Shown here: positions 19,401 to 27,408 of the stretch, piece after piece
Layout of the letters: the number at the start of each line of letters is the position of its first letter
Numbering within the stretch: the first letter of the stretch is position 1
NCBI GenBank assembly: GCA_035277145.1
Contig: DATELA010000062.1
Location: forward strand, 1-64,000
From: DASRAP01 sp035277145
GTDB lineage: Bacteria; Gemmatimonadota; Gemmatimonadetes; Gemmatimonadales; Gemmatimonadaceae
Length of the DNA stretch: 64,000 bases
Reading direction: 5' to 3'
Notes under the pieces: model-generated
Seen by the model: the letters and a program-made list of their open reading frames with translations, nothing else
What the model was told of the DNA's origin: nothing
Databases searched by the model: none
Position numbers and translations under genes: made by a program

Positions 19401-21951
19401 ACACACTGCCAACACCCACGCGCACCGTGAACGCGTTATCGGGGTCGAGCGTCGTCATCGCGCCCGACGTGCCGCTGATGTCGAGCCATGCGGTCACAAT
19501 CGTTTGCGTCGTTGCGACGCCGTTCATGTTCGCTGCACTCGGCGTGACGGTCACCGAGCCCGTACTGCCGACGCTCTGTACGTAATACGTCGCGGACGAA
19601 ACGCCTGGCCCGAGCGGCACGTTGATCGACGCGCTGCCCAGCGTATTCACATCGGTCGACAAGAGTATCGCCGCCGGGTCCGAGCTCACGAGCTGAACCG
19701 TTGCACCCGTCGGAGAACTTGAACTAAGCGAAATCGACTGCGCGCGCTGCAAACCAACGCCGACTGGACTGTTCGAGAGCGTAATCGTCGGCATTGGCGC
19801 GACGTTGAGCGCGACATTGTCCGAAACGATGTTCGTCGCGCTCGCAGTCACCGTGGTGTTGCACGGCAATGTCGCGCTGCCACCGTACGTGGCGCTGACG
19901 ACAACGTCGGTAAGGCCCGCTATAATCGTCGTCGTCGCCGGCACGCTCACGCACGTCGGGTCGGCCGCGACAAGGTTCACTTGCAATCCACCCGCGGGCG
20001 CGGCGATGGCGTTGCCCGAGCTCTGCAGCCGAACCGTGAACGTGTTACCGAACGTCGCGTTCAACGCGACGTTTGTCTCGATGATGTTCAGGTTCGCGAG
20101 CGATGTCACCGTCGACGAACCACCGATGAACCCCGTCGCGTTCGCCGTCAGTGTGACCGGACCCGGCAGCACGCCGGACACCGTCGCATTCGCGAGCGTT
20201 GCGCCCTGCGCCAAGGTCACCGTCGGCGTAACGACGCTCACGACCGATGGATTCGAACTGACGACGTTCACGATGACGCCGCCCGCAGGCGCGGGTTCAG
20301 CGAGTTGAATCGGCACTGAGCCATTCGCGCCGAACGGAACGTTCACGCTCAGCGGCAGGTTGATCAGGCGCAGCGACACGGGCACGAGCAGCGTGCCTTG
20401 TGTGTATCCGGTGGCCGTTGCGGTGAGTGTCGCAGCGCCCGCGGCAACGCCAATCACGTTGGACGTTCCCTGCGTCTGGCCCTGCGGAATCGTGATTGGT
20501 CCCGGTGGCGAGAATGCGAGTCGCGTCTCGTCGCTGCTCGCGAGCGTGACGACAACGCCGCCAGCGGGCGCCGGTGTGTTCAGCGTAATCAGCACCTGCA
20601 CGTTGAACGTCACGCCAACGAACGTCTGCCCGCCCGCGAGCGACACGGTTATGCCGGGTGCCGCGACCGGCGTGGCCGTCGCCGTGAACGTGACAGACGA
20701 GCCGCCGGCAGTTGCGCTGATCGACTCGGGTCCTGCAACGGCGCCGTTTGTGTAGGTGATCTGTGCCCGCCCGCTCGCATTCGTCGTCGACGTCGCCGCG
20801 CTGACCGCACCATTTCCGGAGACGCGCGCCCACGTGACGGTCGCGCCCGACACTGGATTGGTGAATTGGTCTGTGAACTGCACCACCAGCGGATTCGGCA
20901 GCGCGGTCGAGACCACGGCTGATTGCGCGTCGCCGCTGAATTTCGTGAGGACGCGGCCTGCTCCAAGCGTCGCCGTCGCGCTGACGCTCACACCCGACAT
21001 TCCGGGTGCGGTCGCCTGGAAGTTCTGCTGGCCTGCCACGGTGCCCAGCGTCATGCTCGTGCTCGCGCGACCGTCGGCGGCAGTGGTGGCCGTTGTCGGT
21101 GCGACCGACGAGCCGGCGGACAGGCCGGCGAACGTGACCTGCACGCCGGGAATCGGTGTGCCGCCCGAGGCGCGCGCTTCCACCACAAATGGTGTTGCGA
21201 GTGCGCTTTGCACCGCGCCACTCTGTCCGCCACCGCTGATCACGACGAGTGATGTTGCGTTGATTGTGACCGTCGTCGTGTGCGTGCCGGCTACGCCATC
21301 AGGGATTCGCGCGGTAATCGTCGCAGTGCCGGCCGTGTTGCCCGCAGTAACGAGTCCGTTCGTCGAAACCGTTGCGACGCTTGGCGCACTCGAACTCCAG
21401 TTGAAAAACGCGCCCTGAATCGGCTGATCGAGATCATCGAACGCTGTCGCGGTGAGCTGCGCCGTTCCACCCTGCGACAGCGCTGACGTCGGCGGCGTGA
21501 CATCGACGCTCGCCGCGTTCGACCCGGGTCCGACAAACGTGACATCAACATCCGTCGGAGTGGTGATCGCCCCGGGACGCGCCTCGAGCGATTGAAATCC
21601 AGAGAACAGAATCTGCTGACCACTGCGCAATTCGATTTGCGCAGAGAACGTTTCGCTCGTGCCTTCGATTTCGACCGGCACGTTCAATCGGACTTCGTTC
21701 GATCCCGCGGGGAACGTGATCGTCGTGTCGATCAGCAGCGATTCATCCGCGCGCCGAATGACAATGTGCACGTTGTCGATCGTGAGTCCCGCGTTCTGCA
21801 TCGCGATGACGCCATCGGCAGACAGCGCCGGTGCAAACGCGAGATTCGCGGTGTGCCTGGGCCCAATCGGATCGCCGCAGACGGCGAGCACGCCCCACGC
21901 GACGATGGTAGCGAGGAGCCTTACAACACGACGTGGGCGCGAAGCCGGCAT
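16432..21951 (-). CDS. Giant surface lipoprotein with Ig-like domains and five long repeats
   Basis: About 1839 residues from ATG 21951. The signal RRVVRLLATIVAWGVLAVC has a lipobox-like end; ATG 21981 would add 10 residues. After about 100 residues come bacterial Ig-like domains: a Big_2-like domain (SQGGTAQLTATAFDDLDQ), then Big_1-like domains (PIPGVQVTFAG; NPVSGATVTWARVSGNG). The C-terminal 1100 residues are five copies of a module of about 223 residues (see the repeat entry). No catalytic motif is seen. It is Ser/Thr/Val/Gly-rich with few charges, as in adhesins and invasin-like proteins, so surface attachment is the likely role. It lies divergent to an EamA transporter, with a heptamer array between them. 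Confidence 0.85.
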   Translation of the reverse strand: MPASRPRRVVRLLATIVAWGVLAVCGDPIGPRHTANLAFAPALSADGVIAMQNAGLTIDNVHIVIRRADESLLIDTTITFPAGSNEVRLNVPVEIEGTSETFSAQIELRSGQQILFSGFQSLEARPGAITTPTDVDVTFVGPGSNAASVDVTPPTSALSQGGTAQLTATAFDDLDQPIQGAFFNWSSSAPSVATVSTNGLVTAGNTAGTATITARIPDGVAGTHTTTVTINATSLVVISGGGQSGAVQSALATPFVVEARASGGTPIPGVQVTFAGLSAGSSVAPTTATTAADGRASTSMTLGTVAGQQNFQATAPGMSGVSVSATATLGAGRVLTKFSGDAQSAVVSTALPNPLVVQFTDQFTNPVSGATVTWARVSGNGAVSAATSTTNASGRAQITYTNGAVAGPESISATAGGSSVTFTATATPVAAPGITVSLAGGQTFVGVTFNVQVLITLNTPAPAGGVVVTLASSDETRLAFSPPGPITIPQGQTQGTSNVIGVAAGAATLTATATGYTQGTLLVPVSLRLINLPLSVNVPFGANGSVPIQLAEPAPAGGVIVNVVSSNPSVVSVVTPTVTLAQGATLANATVSGVLPGPVTLTANATGFIGGSSTVTSLANLNIIETNVALNATFGNTFTVRLQSSGNAIAAPAGGLQVNLVAADPTCVSVPATTTIIAGLTDVVVSATYGGSATLPCNTTVTASATNIVSDNVALNVAPMPTITLSNSPVGVGLQRAQSISLSSSSPTGATVQLVSSDPAAILLSTDVNTLGSASINVPLGPGVSSATYYVQSVGSTGSVTVTPSAANMNGVATTQTIVTAWLDISGTSGAMTTLDPDNAFTVRVGVGSVSGLSELQNVRAGAPPLSISLSVADGAVMQLVTTSGVAASATTAIQPVQSSSPGSVASGGVALRPAGVGTTTVTATSTGASSTNNATRSTTISAPGISVSNSTTGAGLQRAQSVSLGASNHGGVTVRITSTDPARLLIAPNASTVGSAFIDVNVLNGNSFLSFVTQGIEAATGSVVVDVTTPLFTPGSATIPLAQPFIDISGVSTSVNVLGPDNAFTARVGIGSPAGLSELQNVRAGGAGYTIDITSSVPGVVGLVTSSGVSANATVSIPALASSSPGSVATGGVATTPLTVGTSTISATGAGLTPTTNASRTMTVTAATMTLSTSTIGSGLQRGGSGSLSGGDHGGITVRVTSANPSVMLVSPDANTPGSAFVDIAVPNGNTFFSYVVQGVEGQTGNITLTASSPLFTDATSQVTVQQPAIDISGVPASATTLGNDNAFTVRVGIGTAGGLSELQNIRAGGTTVTATVTSSTVAGQVLNLIGAGSSATASIAPLNASTPGSVATGGVAFRPFSAGSTVISATIPGFLSTTNASRTVNVTSPTMSMSPTTVGGGLMRGSSGSLSDGNHGGITVRVTSSNPAIALLAPNTTTAATAFIDIPVPNGQTFYSYTVHGVEGALATVQITAVAPGFTDGTTTATVVAPMLDISGVSTTRNTASTTDAFTVRIGIGNPSGLSELQNLRFGASQITATVTTTNATVVPLVTLAGNVSSTTVTIAAGNSSSPGSVATGGVAVDGLIPGTATISATIPTYTATTNASRTVTVTQASMSVSAQTVGAGLQRAGSISLSGSDHGGITVRLTSADPSRVLVAPNATTAGSAFIDLVITNGNTFAGFVAQAIEGTTGDVLVTATTPTFTSGSELTSVVQPALDVSGLVTTLTAGGADDAFTIRVGVPNSNFTGLTELQNIRFGASPATVTVTSTNAAIATLVTTPLTAGTVTLSIAPQNSSTPGSVATGGVAIRPLTVGSLTVSATIAGYRILPTSSIAVVVQ
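16440..19790 (-). repeat. Five tandem 670-bp coding modules
   Basis: Modules begin near 19790, 19120, 18450, 17780 and 17110 on the minus strand, about 670 bases (223 codons) apart. Each carries the same landmarks: a GLQR/GLMR motif, HGGITVRVTS, PNGNTF, DISG, NAFTVRVGIG, GLSELQNIRAG and SSPGSVATGGVA. Copies are similar but not identical, so they are not a recent amplification. Confidence 0.9.
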
Positions 21952-22083
21952 TGGCGACTGGGTGCGAAAAGACCGGCGCATCACCGCCGGCCAACGAGGA
22001 GGCAAGCTAGGGCCGGGATCGGTTGGTGCCAGTACGATGGCGCACGTAACGAACGTGACCCGCCGCTCGGTCCGCGCTGCCCG

Positions 22084-22153
22084 GCACCCCGTACCCGGCA
22101 CCCCGTCCCCCGTCCCCCGTACGCCGTCCCCGTCCCTGGTCCCCAGCCCCCGG
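22084..22153. repeat. 7-bp repeat array (GTCCCCC / GCACCCC / GTACCCG words)
   Basis: Ten units in unbroken register from 22084: GCACCCC, GTACCCG, GCACCCC, GTCCCCC, GTCCCCC, GTACGCC, GTCCCCG, TCCCTGG, TCCCCAG, CCCCCGG. It lies in the divergent gap between the surface lipoprotein and the EamA transporter, ending 20 bases before the transporter start. No inverted arm is seen here. The words match those of the 5643 array. Confidence 0.88.
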
Positions 22154-22172
22154 TCTCGCGTCTATTTCACCC

Positions 22173-23048
22173 ATGCCCTCGTCCAACCGTCGCGGCCTCA
22201 TCGCGATGCTGATTGCGGTCGCCGCGCTCTCGCTCATGGACGCCGGACTCAAAATCCTCTCGCCGCACTATCCTGCGCTGCAGATCACGTCGATCCGCGG
22301 GTTTTCGGCGCTGCCACTGACGCTGGTGTGGGTCTACCTCCGCGGTGGATTTGGACAGCTCGTGAACGTTCGCGCAAAGCTCCACCTGCTGCGCGCTGTT
22401 CTCGGCGTCACGATGTTGTCGTTGTTCGCGTACGCGTTGCGCCATCTGTCGCTCGCGGACGCGTACACGATCTTTTTCGTGTCGCCCGTGTTCATCGCCG
22501 TGCTCGCCGCAACAATTCTTCACGAGCGCGTTGACGCGCGCCGATGGATCGCGATTGGCGCGGGATTCGCCGGTGTGGTGCTGGTGCTCCGTCCTTCAGG
22601 TGCCGGAGTGTTATCAGCGCCGGGCCTCGCCGTCCTTGGCACCGCCGCGCTCTATGCGGGTTCCGCGATCACTGTGCGCATACTCGGCCGCACCGACAGC
22701 ACGCAGAGCATGGTGTTCTGGCTGATGACGATGATGGGCGTCGTCGCGGGCGCGCTTGCACTTCCACAGTGGAAGCCGATCGATCCGTCGCACTGGCTCG
22801 TGATTGGCGGCATCGCGCTCACGGGATCACTTGGCCAGTGGGCGATTACCGAAGCGTTCAAACACGGCGAACCATCGTTCGTGGCGCCGTTCGAGTACAC
22901 CGCGCTCGCGTGGGGCGTTGGGCTCGACTGGTTTGTCTGGAAAACATTCCCCGCGCCCATCACGTTCGTCGGCGCAGCGGTGATCATTGCGAGCGGCGTG
23001 TACCTGGTTCGTCGCGAGCGCGTGCATCTCGAGGCAGAGCACCCGTAA
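22173..23048 (+). CDS. EamA-type DMT-superfamily transporter
   Basis: A 291-residue membrane protein with ten predicted helices and the internal duplication of EamA domains (about residues 8-135 and 150-285). Typical segments include SLMDAGLKILSPHYPALQITSIRG, HLSLADAYTIFFVSPVFIAVLAATILHERV and the second-half counterpart APFEYTALAWGVGLDWFVW. Drug/metabolite transporters export or exchange small metabolites across the inner membrane; substrate unknown. It starts just after a heptamer array and is convergent with the small membrane protein downstream (11-base gap). Confidence 0.9.
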   Translation: MPSSNRRGLIAMLIAVAALSLMDAGLKILSPHYPALQITSIRGFSALPLTLVWVYLRGGFGQLVNVRAKLHLLRAVLGVTMLSLFAYALRHLSLADAYTIFFVSPVFIAVLAATILHERVDARRWIAIGAGFAGVVLVLRPSGAGVLSAPGLAVLGTAALYAGSAITVRILGRTDSTQSMVFWLMTMMGVVAGALALPQWKPIDPSHWLVIGGIALTGSLGQWAITEAFKHGEPSFVAPFEYTALAWGVGLDWFVWKTFPAPITFVGAAVIIASGVYLVRRERVHLEAEHP

Positions 23049-23059
23049 GTCTGTCGCGC

Positions 23060-23449
23060 TTATTGCGCCTTGAGCCACGCGCGAACCGAATTGCCGACGT
23101 TGGAACCGACAGACGGAAGCTTTACCCAGTGGCCGGCTTTCATGAGAATCGCCGCGGGCCCGCCTTTCGTCTCTTCGATCCGCTCGATGTCGCCGACTGC
23201 GTAGCTCTTTCGTCCGCGCAAATCGGTGACGACGAGCGCGTCGTCGGTGATTTCGATCCGCGCGACGCGCGACTCCACGATCGCGGCAACGCCGACGAGA
23301 ATCGCCACTCCCATGCCCATTGTGACCATGTTCCACCCGCGCGCCGCGTACGACACGACGGTGATCGCTGCAAACAACGCGGTCGTCGCAACCATCACCA
23401 CCGTTGTCGTCGGTCCGTGCTTGAAGACTCGCCGTCCTTCGTATGCCAT
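23060..23449 (-). CDS. Small membrane protein with PH-like C-terminal part
   Basis: A 129-residue protein. Two hydrophobic helices (TTVVMVATTALFAAITVVSYAA and MVTMGMGVAILVGVAAIV) are followed by a soluble part, RIEITDDALVVTDLRGRKSYAVGDIERIEETKGGPAAIL. The latter resembles bacterial PH-domain (bPH/YdbT-like) membrane proteins. The role is unknown. Its stop is immediately followed on this strand by a convergent transporter gene; upstream, its ATG is adjacent to the stop of the CocE-type hydrolase (23450), so the two probably share a transcript. Confidence 0.72.
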   Translation of the reverse strand: MAYEGRRVFKHGPTTTVVMVATTALFAAITVVSYAARGWNMVTMGMGVAILVGVAAIVESRVARIEITDDALVVTDLRGRKSYAVGDIERIEETKGGPAAILMKAGHWVKLPSVGSNVGNSVRAWLKAQ

Positions 23450-25303
23450 CTATTGCGCGATTCGTCCGACCACGGGCAGCACAATGTGCGACGCGGCGTT
23501 CGCAGAGCGCATCACACGCACGGTCGCGGCGCGGTAGTCGCTCGCCTTGGCTTCGAAAATGTTGGGTACGAATGTTTGCGGGTTTCTGTCGATCAATGGG
23601 AACCACGAACTCTGCACCTGCACCATGATGCGGTGGCCCTTCTTGAACGTGTAATTCTGTCCGTGCAGGCTGTATTTGATCTCGGCAGTTTCGTTCGGCG
23701 CAATCGCTTCCGGTTTTTCAAAACTCTTTCGGTAGCGTCCGCGAAAGACTTCGTTCGACACCATGAACTGGTATCCGCCCATTTTTGGATCGCCGGGGAC
23801 GATGGGTGGATACACGTCGATGAGCTTCACAATCCAATCGGCGTCCGATCCCGTTGTCGACGCCATCAATCGCGCGATCACATCTCCCGCGATCGTGAGA
23901 TCGTCGCTGAGCGTATCGGTTTGCCAGCTCAACACGTCGGGCCGGTTATGCGCGAAGCGCTGATCGTCCGCGAGCCACGTGGACCACGTCGATCCGGGTC
24001 CGTACGTCATCAGGATCGGGCGGTTCCGATAGGGAACCGGCTTCGCGGGATCAGATACGTAACTGTCGAATTGCGGCTCAGTCGCGCGCGGCGCGTCGAA
24101 TGACAGTTTGCCATCGGCGTGGAAGTACAGCGCGCGTTGCATCACGCCGGTTTTTGGCGGCCACGCGTCGAACGTGCGCCACCGATTCGCCCCGGCTTCG
24201 AACGTGATGGCTTCAGGTTGACGCAGTGCGCCGCGATCCTTGAGATAGAACGCGAAAAACGGCGCCTGAATGCTGTCGCGGTAGTACTTCGACGTGTTGC
24301 TGCCGAAATCGATGTTGCCGAGTTTTTGCCCGTCGGCGCGATTCCATCCGCCGTGATTCCACGGGCCGACGACGAGAAAGTTCTTGTTGGCGCGATCGAA
24401 TTGTTCGAGCTGTTGATAGATCGCGATGGGTCCGTAGAAATCTTCCTGGTCCCACCAGCCTGCGACGTTGAGCGTCGGCACCGTCGCTTGTGTGAGAAAT
24501 GGAATCAGCGTTTGCGCTTTCCAGAATTCGTCGTAATCCGGATGCGCCACGTAGTCATTCCACGTCGGGATCTTTCCGAGCAGGTGCTTTGCATTCACCG
24601 TCGAGAGGGGCCCGAGGTTCAGGTACCACTCGTACGTGTCGTATTTGTCGAACTGAAAGACGGCGCGCTCTTTGTTCGTTTCCATCATCGACGCATACTC
24701 GAATCCGTAGCTGAGCCGGAACGCGCCGTTGTGATGGAAGTCGTCGCCGAGCCACATGTCGGCAGGCGAGGCTTGCGGCGACGTCGCGCGGAGCGCGGGA
24801 TGTGGATCGGTGAGTGCCATCGCGGTCGTCCATCCATCGTACGACACGCCCAGCATCCCAACGCGACCGTTGTTCTGTGGAATGTTCTTGATGAGCCAGT
24901 CGATGGTGTCGTACGCATCCGTTGCTTCGTCGATCGCTCGTGGATCGCGGCGCTGCGCGGCGTTGCGCGCCGGCCGCTGCATGACGAACTGTCCTTCGGA
25001 CTTGAAACGTCCGCGAATGTCCTGGAACACGAAGATGTAGTTGTCGTCCGCGAGTTCCTTGAACGACGTATTCAGGCTGGGTCCGCGGGAATCAACGCCG
25101 TACGGCGTTCGCATCATGACGAACGGCAGCGCCGCAGATATGGAGCGCGGCGTGAAGATCACGGTGTTCAACCGTACGCCGTCGCGCATCGCGATCATGT
25201 GATCGGTGCGCGCATAGCGTTCCGAATTGGCCTGCGGCTGCTGCGCAAGAATCGGTGCGGTGCAGGCGCCGAGGGTTACGAGCGAGCGGACGATGCGAAT
25301 CAT
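23450..25303 (-). CDS. Secreted CocE/NonD-family (S15-like) hydrolase
   Basis: A 617-residue alpha/beta hydrolase of the Xaa-Pro dipeptidyl-peptidase/cocaine-esterase family. The signal MIRIVRSLVTLGACTAPILAQQ suggests export. N-terminal landmarks: MRDGVRLNTVIFTPRS, MMRTPYGVDSRG, FQDIRGRFKSEGQF. The nucleophile Ser is in GMLGVSYDGWTTAMAL, with Asp/His candidates in GWWDQEDFYG and GPWNHGGW. The C-terminal X-Pro jelly-roll begins near residue 370 (RALYFHADGKLSF) and ends with RIMVQVQSSWFPLIDRNPQTF. It hydrolyses esters or N-terminal X-Pro dipeptides; the substrate is not predictable. It is transcribed divergently from the M61 peptidase, and both are likely peptide-scavenging enzymes. Confidence 0.92.
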   Translation of the reverse strand: MIRIVRSLVTLGACTAPILAQQPQANSERYARTDHMIAMRDGVRLNTVIFTPRSISAALPFVMMRTPYGVDSRGPSLNTSFKELADDNYIFVFQDIRGRFKSEGQFVMQRPARNAAQRRDPRAIDEATDAYDTIDWLIKNIPQNNGRVGMLGVSYDGWTTAMALTDPHPALRATSPQASPADMWLGDDFHHNGAFRLSYGFEYASMMETNKERAVFQFDKYDTYEWYLNLGPLSTVNAKHLLGKIPTWNDYVAHPDYDEFWKAQTLIPFLTQATVPTLNVAGWWDQEDFYGPIAIYQQLEQFDRANKNFLVVGPWNHGGWNRADGQKLGNIDFGSNTSKYYRDSIQAPFFAFYLKDRGALRQPEAITFEAGANRWRTFDAWPPKTGVMQRALYFHADGKLSFDAPRATEPQFDSYVSDPAKPVPYRNRPILMTYGPGSTWSTWLADDQRFAHNRPDVLSWQTDTLSDDLTIAGDVIARLMASTTGSDADWIVKLIDVYPPIVPGDPKMGGYQFMVSNEVFRGRYRKSFEKPEAIAPNETAEIKYSLHGQNYTFKKGHRIMVQVQSSWFPLIDRNPQTFVPNIFEAKASDYRAATVRVMRSANAASHIVLPVVGRIAQ

Positions 25304-25402
25304 GGCTCAAGTCCGTGATCAGGGCTGGCTAACGCTACCTTGCCCCACGCCGTTGCAACACCCGGGCCGGCGGCGGCATCACATTTGGCAATCGAACTGC
25401 GC

Positions 25403-25492
25403 AGTTCAAACGACGCCGTTGAGACGGCGTAGTTCAAACAACGCCGTTCAGACGGCGCCGTTCAAACGGCGTGGTTCAAACAACGTAGTTCG
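25403..25492. repeat. 14-bp (2x7) tandem array upstream of the M61 gene
   Basis: Six consecutive 14-base units match nGTTcAaACrrCGy: AGTTCAAACGACGC (25403), CGTTGAGACGGCGT, AGTTCAAACAACGC (25431), CGTTCAGACGGCGC, CGTTCAAACGGCGT (25459), GGTTCAAACAACGT (25473), then a partial unit. Pairs of units form small inverted repeats (ACGCCGTT...GACGGCGT). It lies in the divergent gap between the CocE and M61 genes and ends about 10 bases before the M61 start. Confidence 0.85.
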
Positions 25493-25501
25493 CCATCACC
25501 T

Positions 25502-27283
25502 ATGCTGCTCTTTCTCGCTCATCTCTTCGCACTGACGGCGCCGCAGCCATCGATCCACTACACCCTGCGCGTGGATCCGTCCGATCTGACCGCGTTCAGC
25601 GTCGAGATGCGGATTCGCAATGCGCCCGATTCGTTCCGCGTCGCGTTCGCCGCGCACCCTGAGTACGACGACAAATACTGGCGATACATCGAAGGGCTCA
25701 GCGTCACCGCGCCGGCGGGAGCCGCGACGATCACACGCGCAGACAGTGTCGTGTGGCGTGTGGTAGCGCGGGGCGGCGAAGCAGTTCTTCGATATCGCAT
25801 CAAGCTTCCGCCCGGCGAATCGCCGCGCGCGGCGTGGCAACCGTTTCTGACACCAACCGGTGCGCTCGTCGGCGGGCCGCACTCATTCATGTATGTGCTC
25901 GGCGGCGAGCGATGGTCGTCGCACGTCACGCTCGACATTCCGCGTGATTGGAAAGTCGCGACGGAATTGCTTCCGACGTCCGAATCGCGCACGTATTTCG
26001 CGCAAACCGCCGACGCGCTGATGGAAGGGCCGTTTCTCGTCGGCACTTACAGCGACTGGTCGTTCACGGTGGATGGCGTGCCGCATCGCGTCGTGTATTG
26101 GCGCGCACCCAACGCGACGGCGTTCGACACGACGCGCTTTGTGCGCGGTGTTGAAGGCATCGTGCGCCAGGCCGTGTCGGTGTTCGGCCGTCCACCGTGG
26201 CGCGAATACACGTTCATGTACCAGGACAACGCGTACGGCGGCCTCGAACATCCAGCGTCCGTCACGCTTGGCGCGCCGAGTCAGGCGCTCGCGCAGGATC
26301 AGGGCGAGTATCTGCACGAGACTGCGCACGAATTCTTCCACGCGTGGAATCTCATGCGCATTCGTCCGATCGAGTACCGCTTGATCGACTATCGCCTGCA
26401 GCCCCCAACCTCCGGTCTATGGTTCAGCGAAGGTCTGACGATTCTGTACGCCGATTTGCTGATGCGCCGGGCAGGGCTCACGACGTTCGAGCCGACGCGC
26501 GAAGCGCACATGGAGAACATCATCACGCGGTATCACGCACAGCCGGGTAACTATCGGCACTCCGCGGTCCGCACGAGTCAGCTCTCGTACAACACGGATC
26601 TCGAAGGGTTCGGCGATTACATCGCCAGCGCGCATTTACAAGGCGAAGTGATCGGTGCGATGCTCGACCTGATCGTGCGCAACGCGACGGACGGACGCCG
26701 CACGATCGACGACGTGATGCGGCGCATGTACGAACGGTTTGATGGCGCCGCCGTCGGATTCACGAGTCGCGACGTGGAGCGCGTTGTGGAAGATGTGTGT
26801 GCATGCGACGTGACTCCGTTGTTCGATGCGCACGTGCTCAATGCGACTGCGCCGATCAACTTCGATCGCTATCTCGCGTTGATCGGCTATCGCGCCGTGA
26901 TCACGCAGACGCCCGCGCTCAATCGCGACGGCACGCCGTCGGTTGATTTGCGGTTGTGGGCCGGCGTGCGCGAATCCGATGGTTCGCTGCGGTTGCGAAT
27001 CTCGAACGGCGAAAGCGCGTGGGGACGCGCAGGGCTCCATACCGGCGACAAGATTTTCGCCGTGAACGGCTCGGCGGTGCGCACATGGCCGGAGTTTCGC
27101 GCGCACATCGCGCGGCTCCGCATCGGCGACACCGTTCGCGTCGAGGTCGAACGACCGACGGGAAAGGTGACTGCCACCGTCGTGCAAGCGGGATTCACGC
27201 AACCAGTGGTCAGGCTCGAGCCCGTGGCGAACGCAACGCCCAAGGCCGTGCGGTTACGGGAGGCGTGGGCAGCTGGGCGATAG
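25502..27283 (+). CDS. M61-family aminopeptidase with C-terminal PDZ domain
   Basis: A 593-residue zinc peptidase of the M61 (glycyl aminopeptidase) family. A short hydrophobic start (MLLFLAHLFALTAPQP) may be a signal peptide. The zinc motif is H276-EFF-H280 in HETAHEFFHAWNLMRIRP, the hallmark of M61, followed by LWFSEGLTILYADLL with the third ligand Glu. A PDZ-like domain occupies about residues 480-570 (GRAGLHTGDKIFAVNGSAV). The enzyme removes N-terminal residues, preferring Gly/Ala in known members. It is next to a divergent CocE-type hydrolase. The start codon lies 10 bases after a 14-bp repeat array with no strong ribosome-binding site between them. Confidence 0.93.
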   Translation: MLLFLAHLFALTAPQPSIHYTLRVDPSDLTAFSVEMRIRNAPDSFRVAFAAHPEYDDKYWRYIEGLSVTAPAGAATITRADSVVWRVVARGGEAVLRYRIKLPPGESPRAAWQPFLTPTGALVGGPHSFMYVLGGERWSSHVTLDIPRDWKVATELLPTSESRTYFAQTADALMEGPFLVGTYSDWSFTVDGVPHRVVYWRAPNATAFDTTRFVRGVEGIVRQAVSVFGRPPWREYTFMYQDNAYGGLEHPASVTLGAPSQALAQDQGEYLHETAHEFFHAWNLMRIRPIEYRLIDYRLQPPTSGLWFSEGLTILYADLLMRRAGLTTFEPTREAHMENIITRYHAQPGNYRHSAVRTSQLSYNTDLEGFGDYIASAHLQGEVIGAMLDLIVRNATDGRRTIDDVMRRMYERFDGAAVGFTSRDVERVVEDVCACDVTPLFDAHVLNATAPINFDRYLALIGYRAVITQTPALNRDGTPSVDLRLWAGVRESDGSLRLRISNGESAWGRAGLHTGDKIFAVNGSAVRTWPEFRAHIARLRIGDTVRVEVERPTGKVTATVVQAGFTQPVVRLEPVANATPKAVRLREAWAAGR

Positions 27284-27306
27284 CGCCCCAGGGACTGTAG
27301 CGCGGG

Positions 27307-27380
27307 CGAAAGGCGGGGCTCTCCGCGTGCGCGAGTTAGTGGGTTGCCTTGCGGCGCACGCGGAGAGTCCCCGCCTTTCG
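27307..27380. terminator. Large near-perfect hairpin between M61 and dehydratase genes
   Basis: Bases 27307-27332 pair with 27354-27380 (26 pairs, one bulged base), around a 21-base loop. It starts 24 bases after the M61 stop and ends 28 bases before the dehydratase start. It has no heptamer pattern and no U-tract. A terminator or an attenuator-like structure for the downstream gene are both possible. Confidence 0.7.
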
Positions 27381-27408
27381 AACCGTCGTTTGCTGTAGTT
27401 TGAGCGGC

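Noticed and set aside
22544..24103. A 519-codon plus-strand frame across three genes
   Set aside because: It overlaps the EamA gene in another frame and two minus-strand genes; composition is that of a shadow frame.
24119..25318. A 399-codon plus-strand frame antisense to the CocE-type hydrolase
   Set aside because: Shadow of a strongly supported gene, with no domain signature.
25403..25492. Possible CRISPR array from the regular GTTCAAAC repeats
   Set aside because: The 14-bp units are contiguous with no unique spacers of 25-40 bases, and no cas genes are near.
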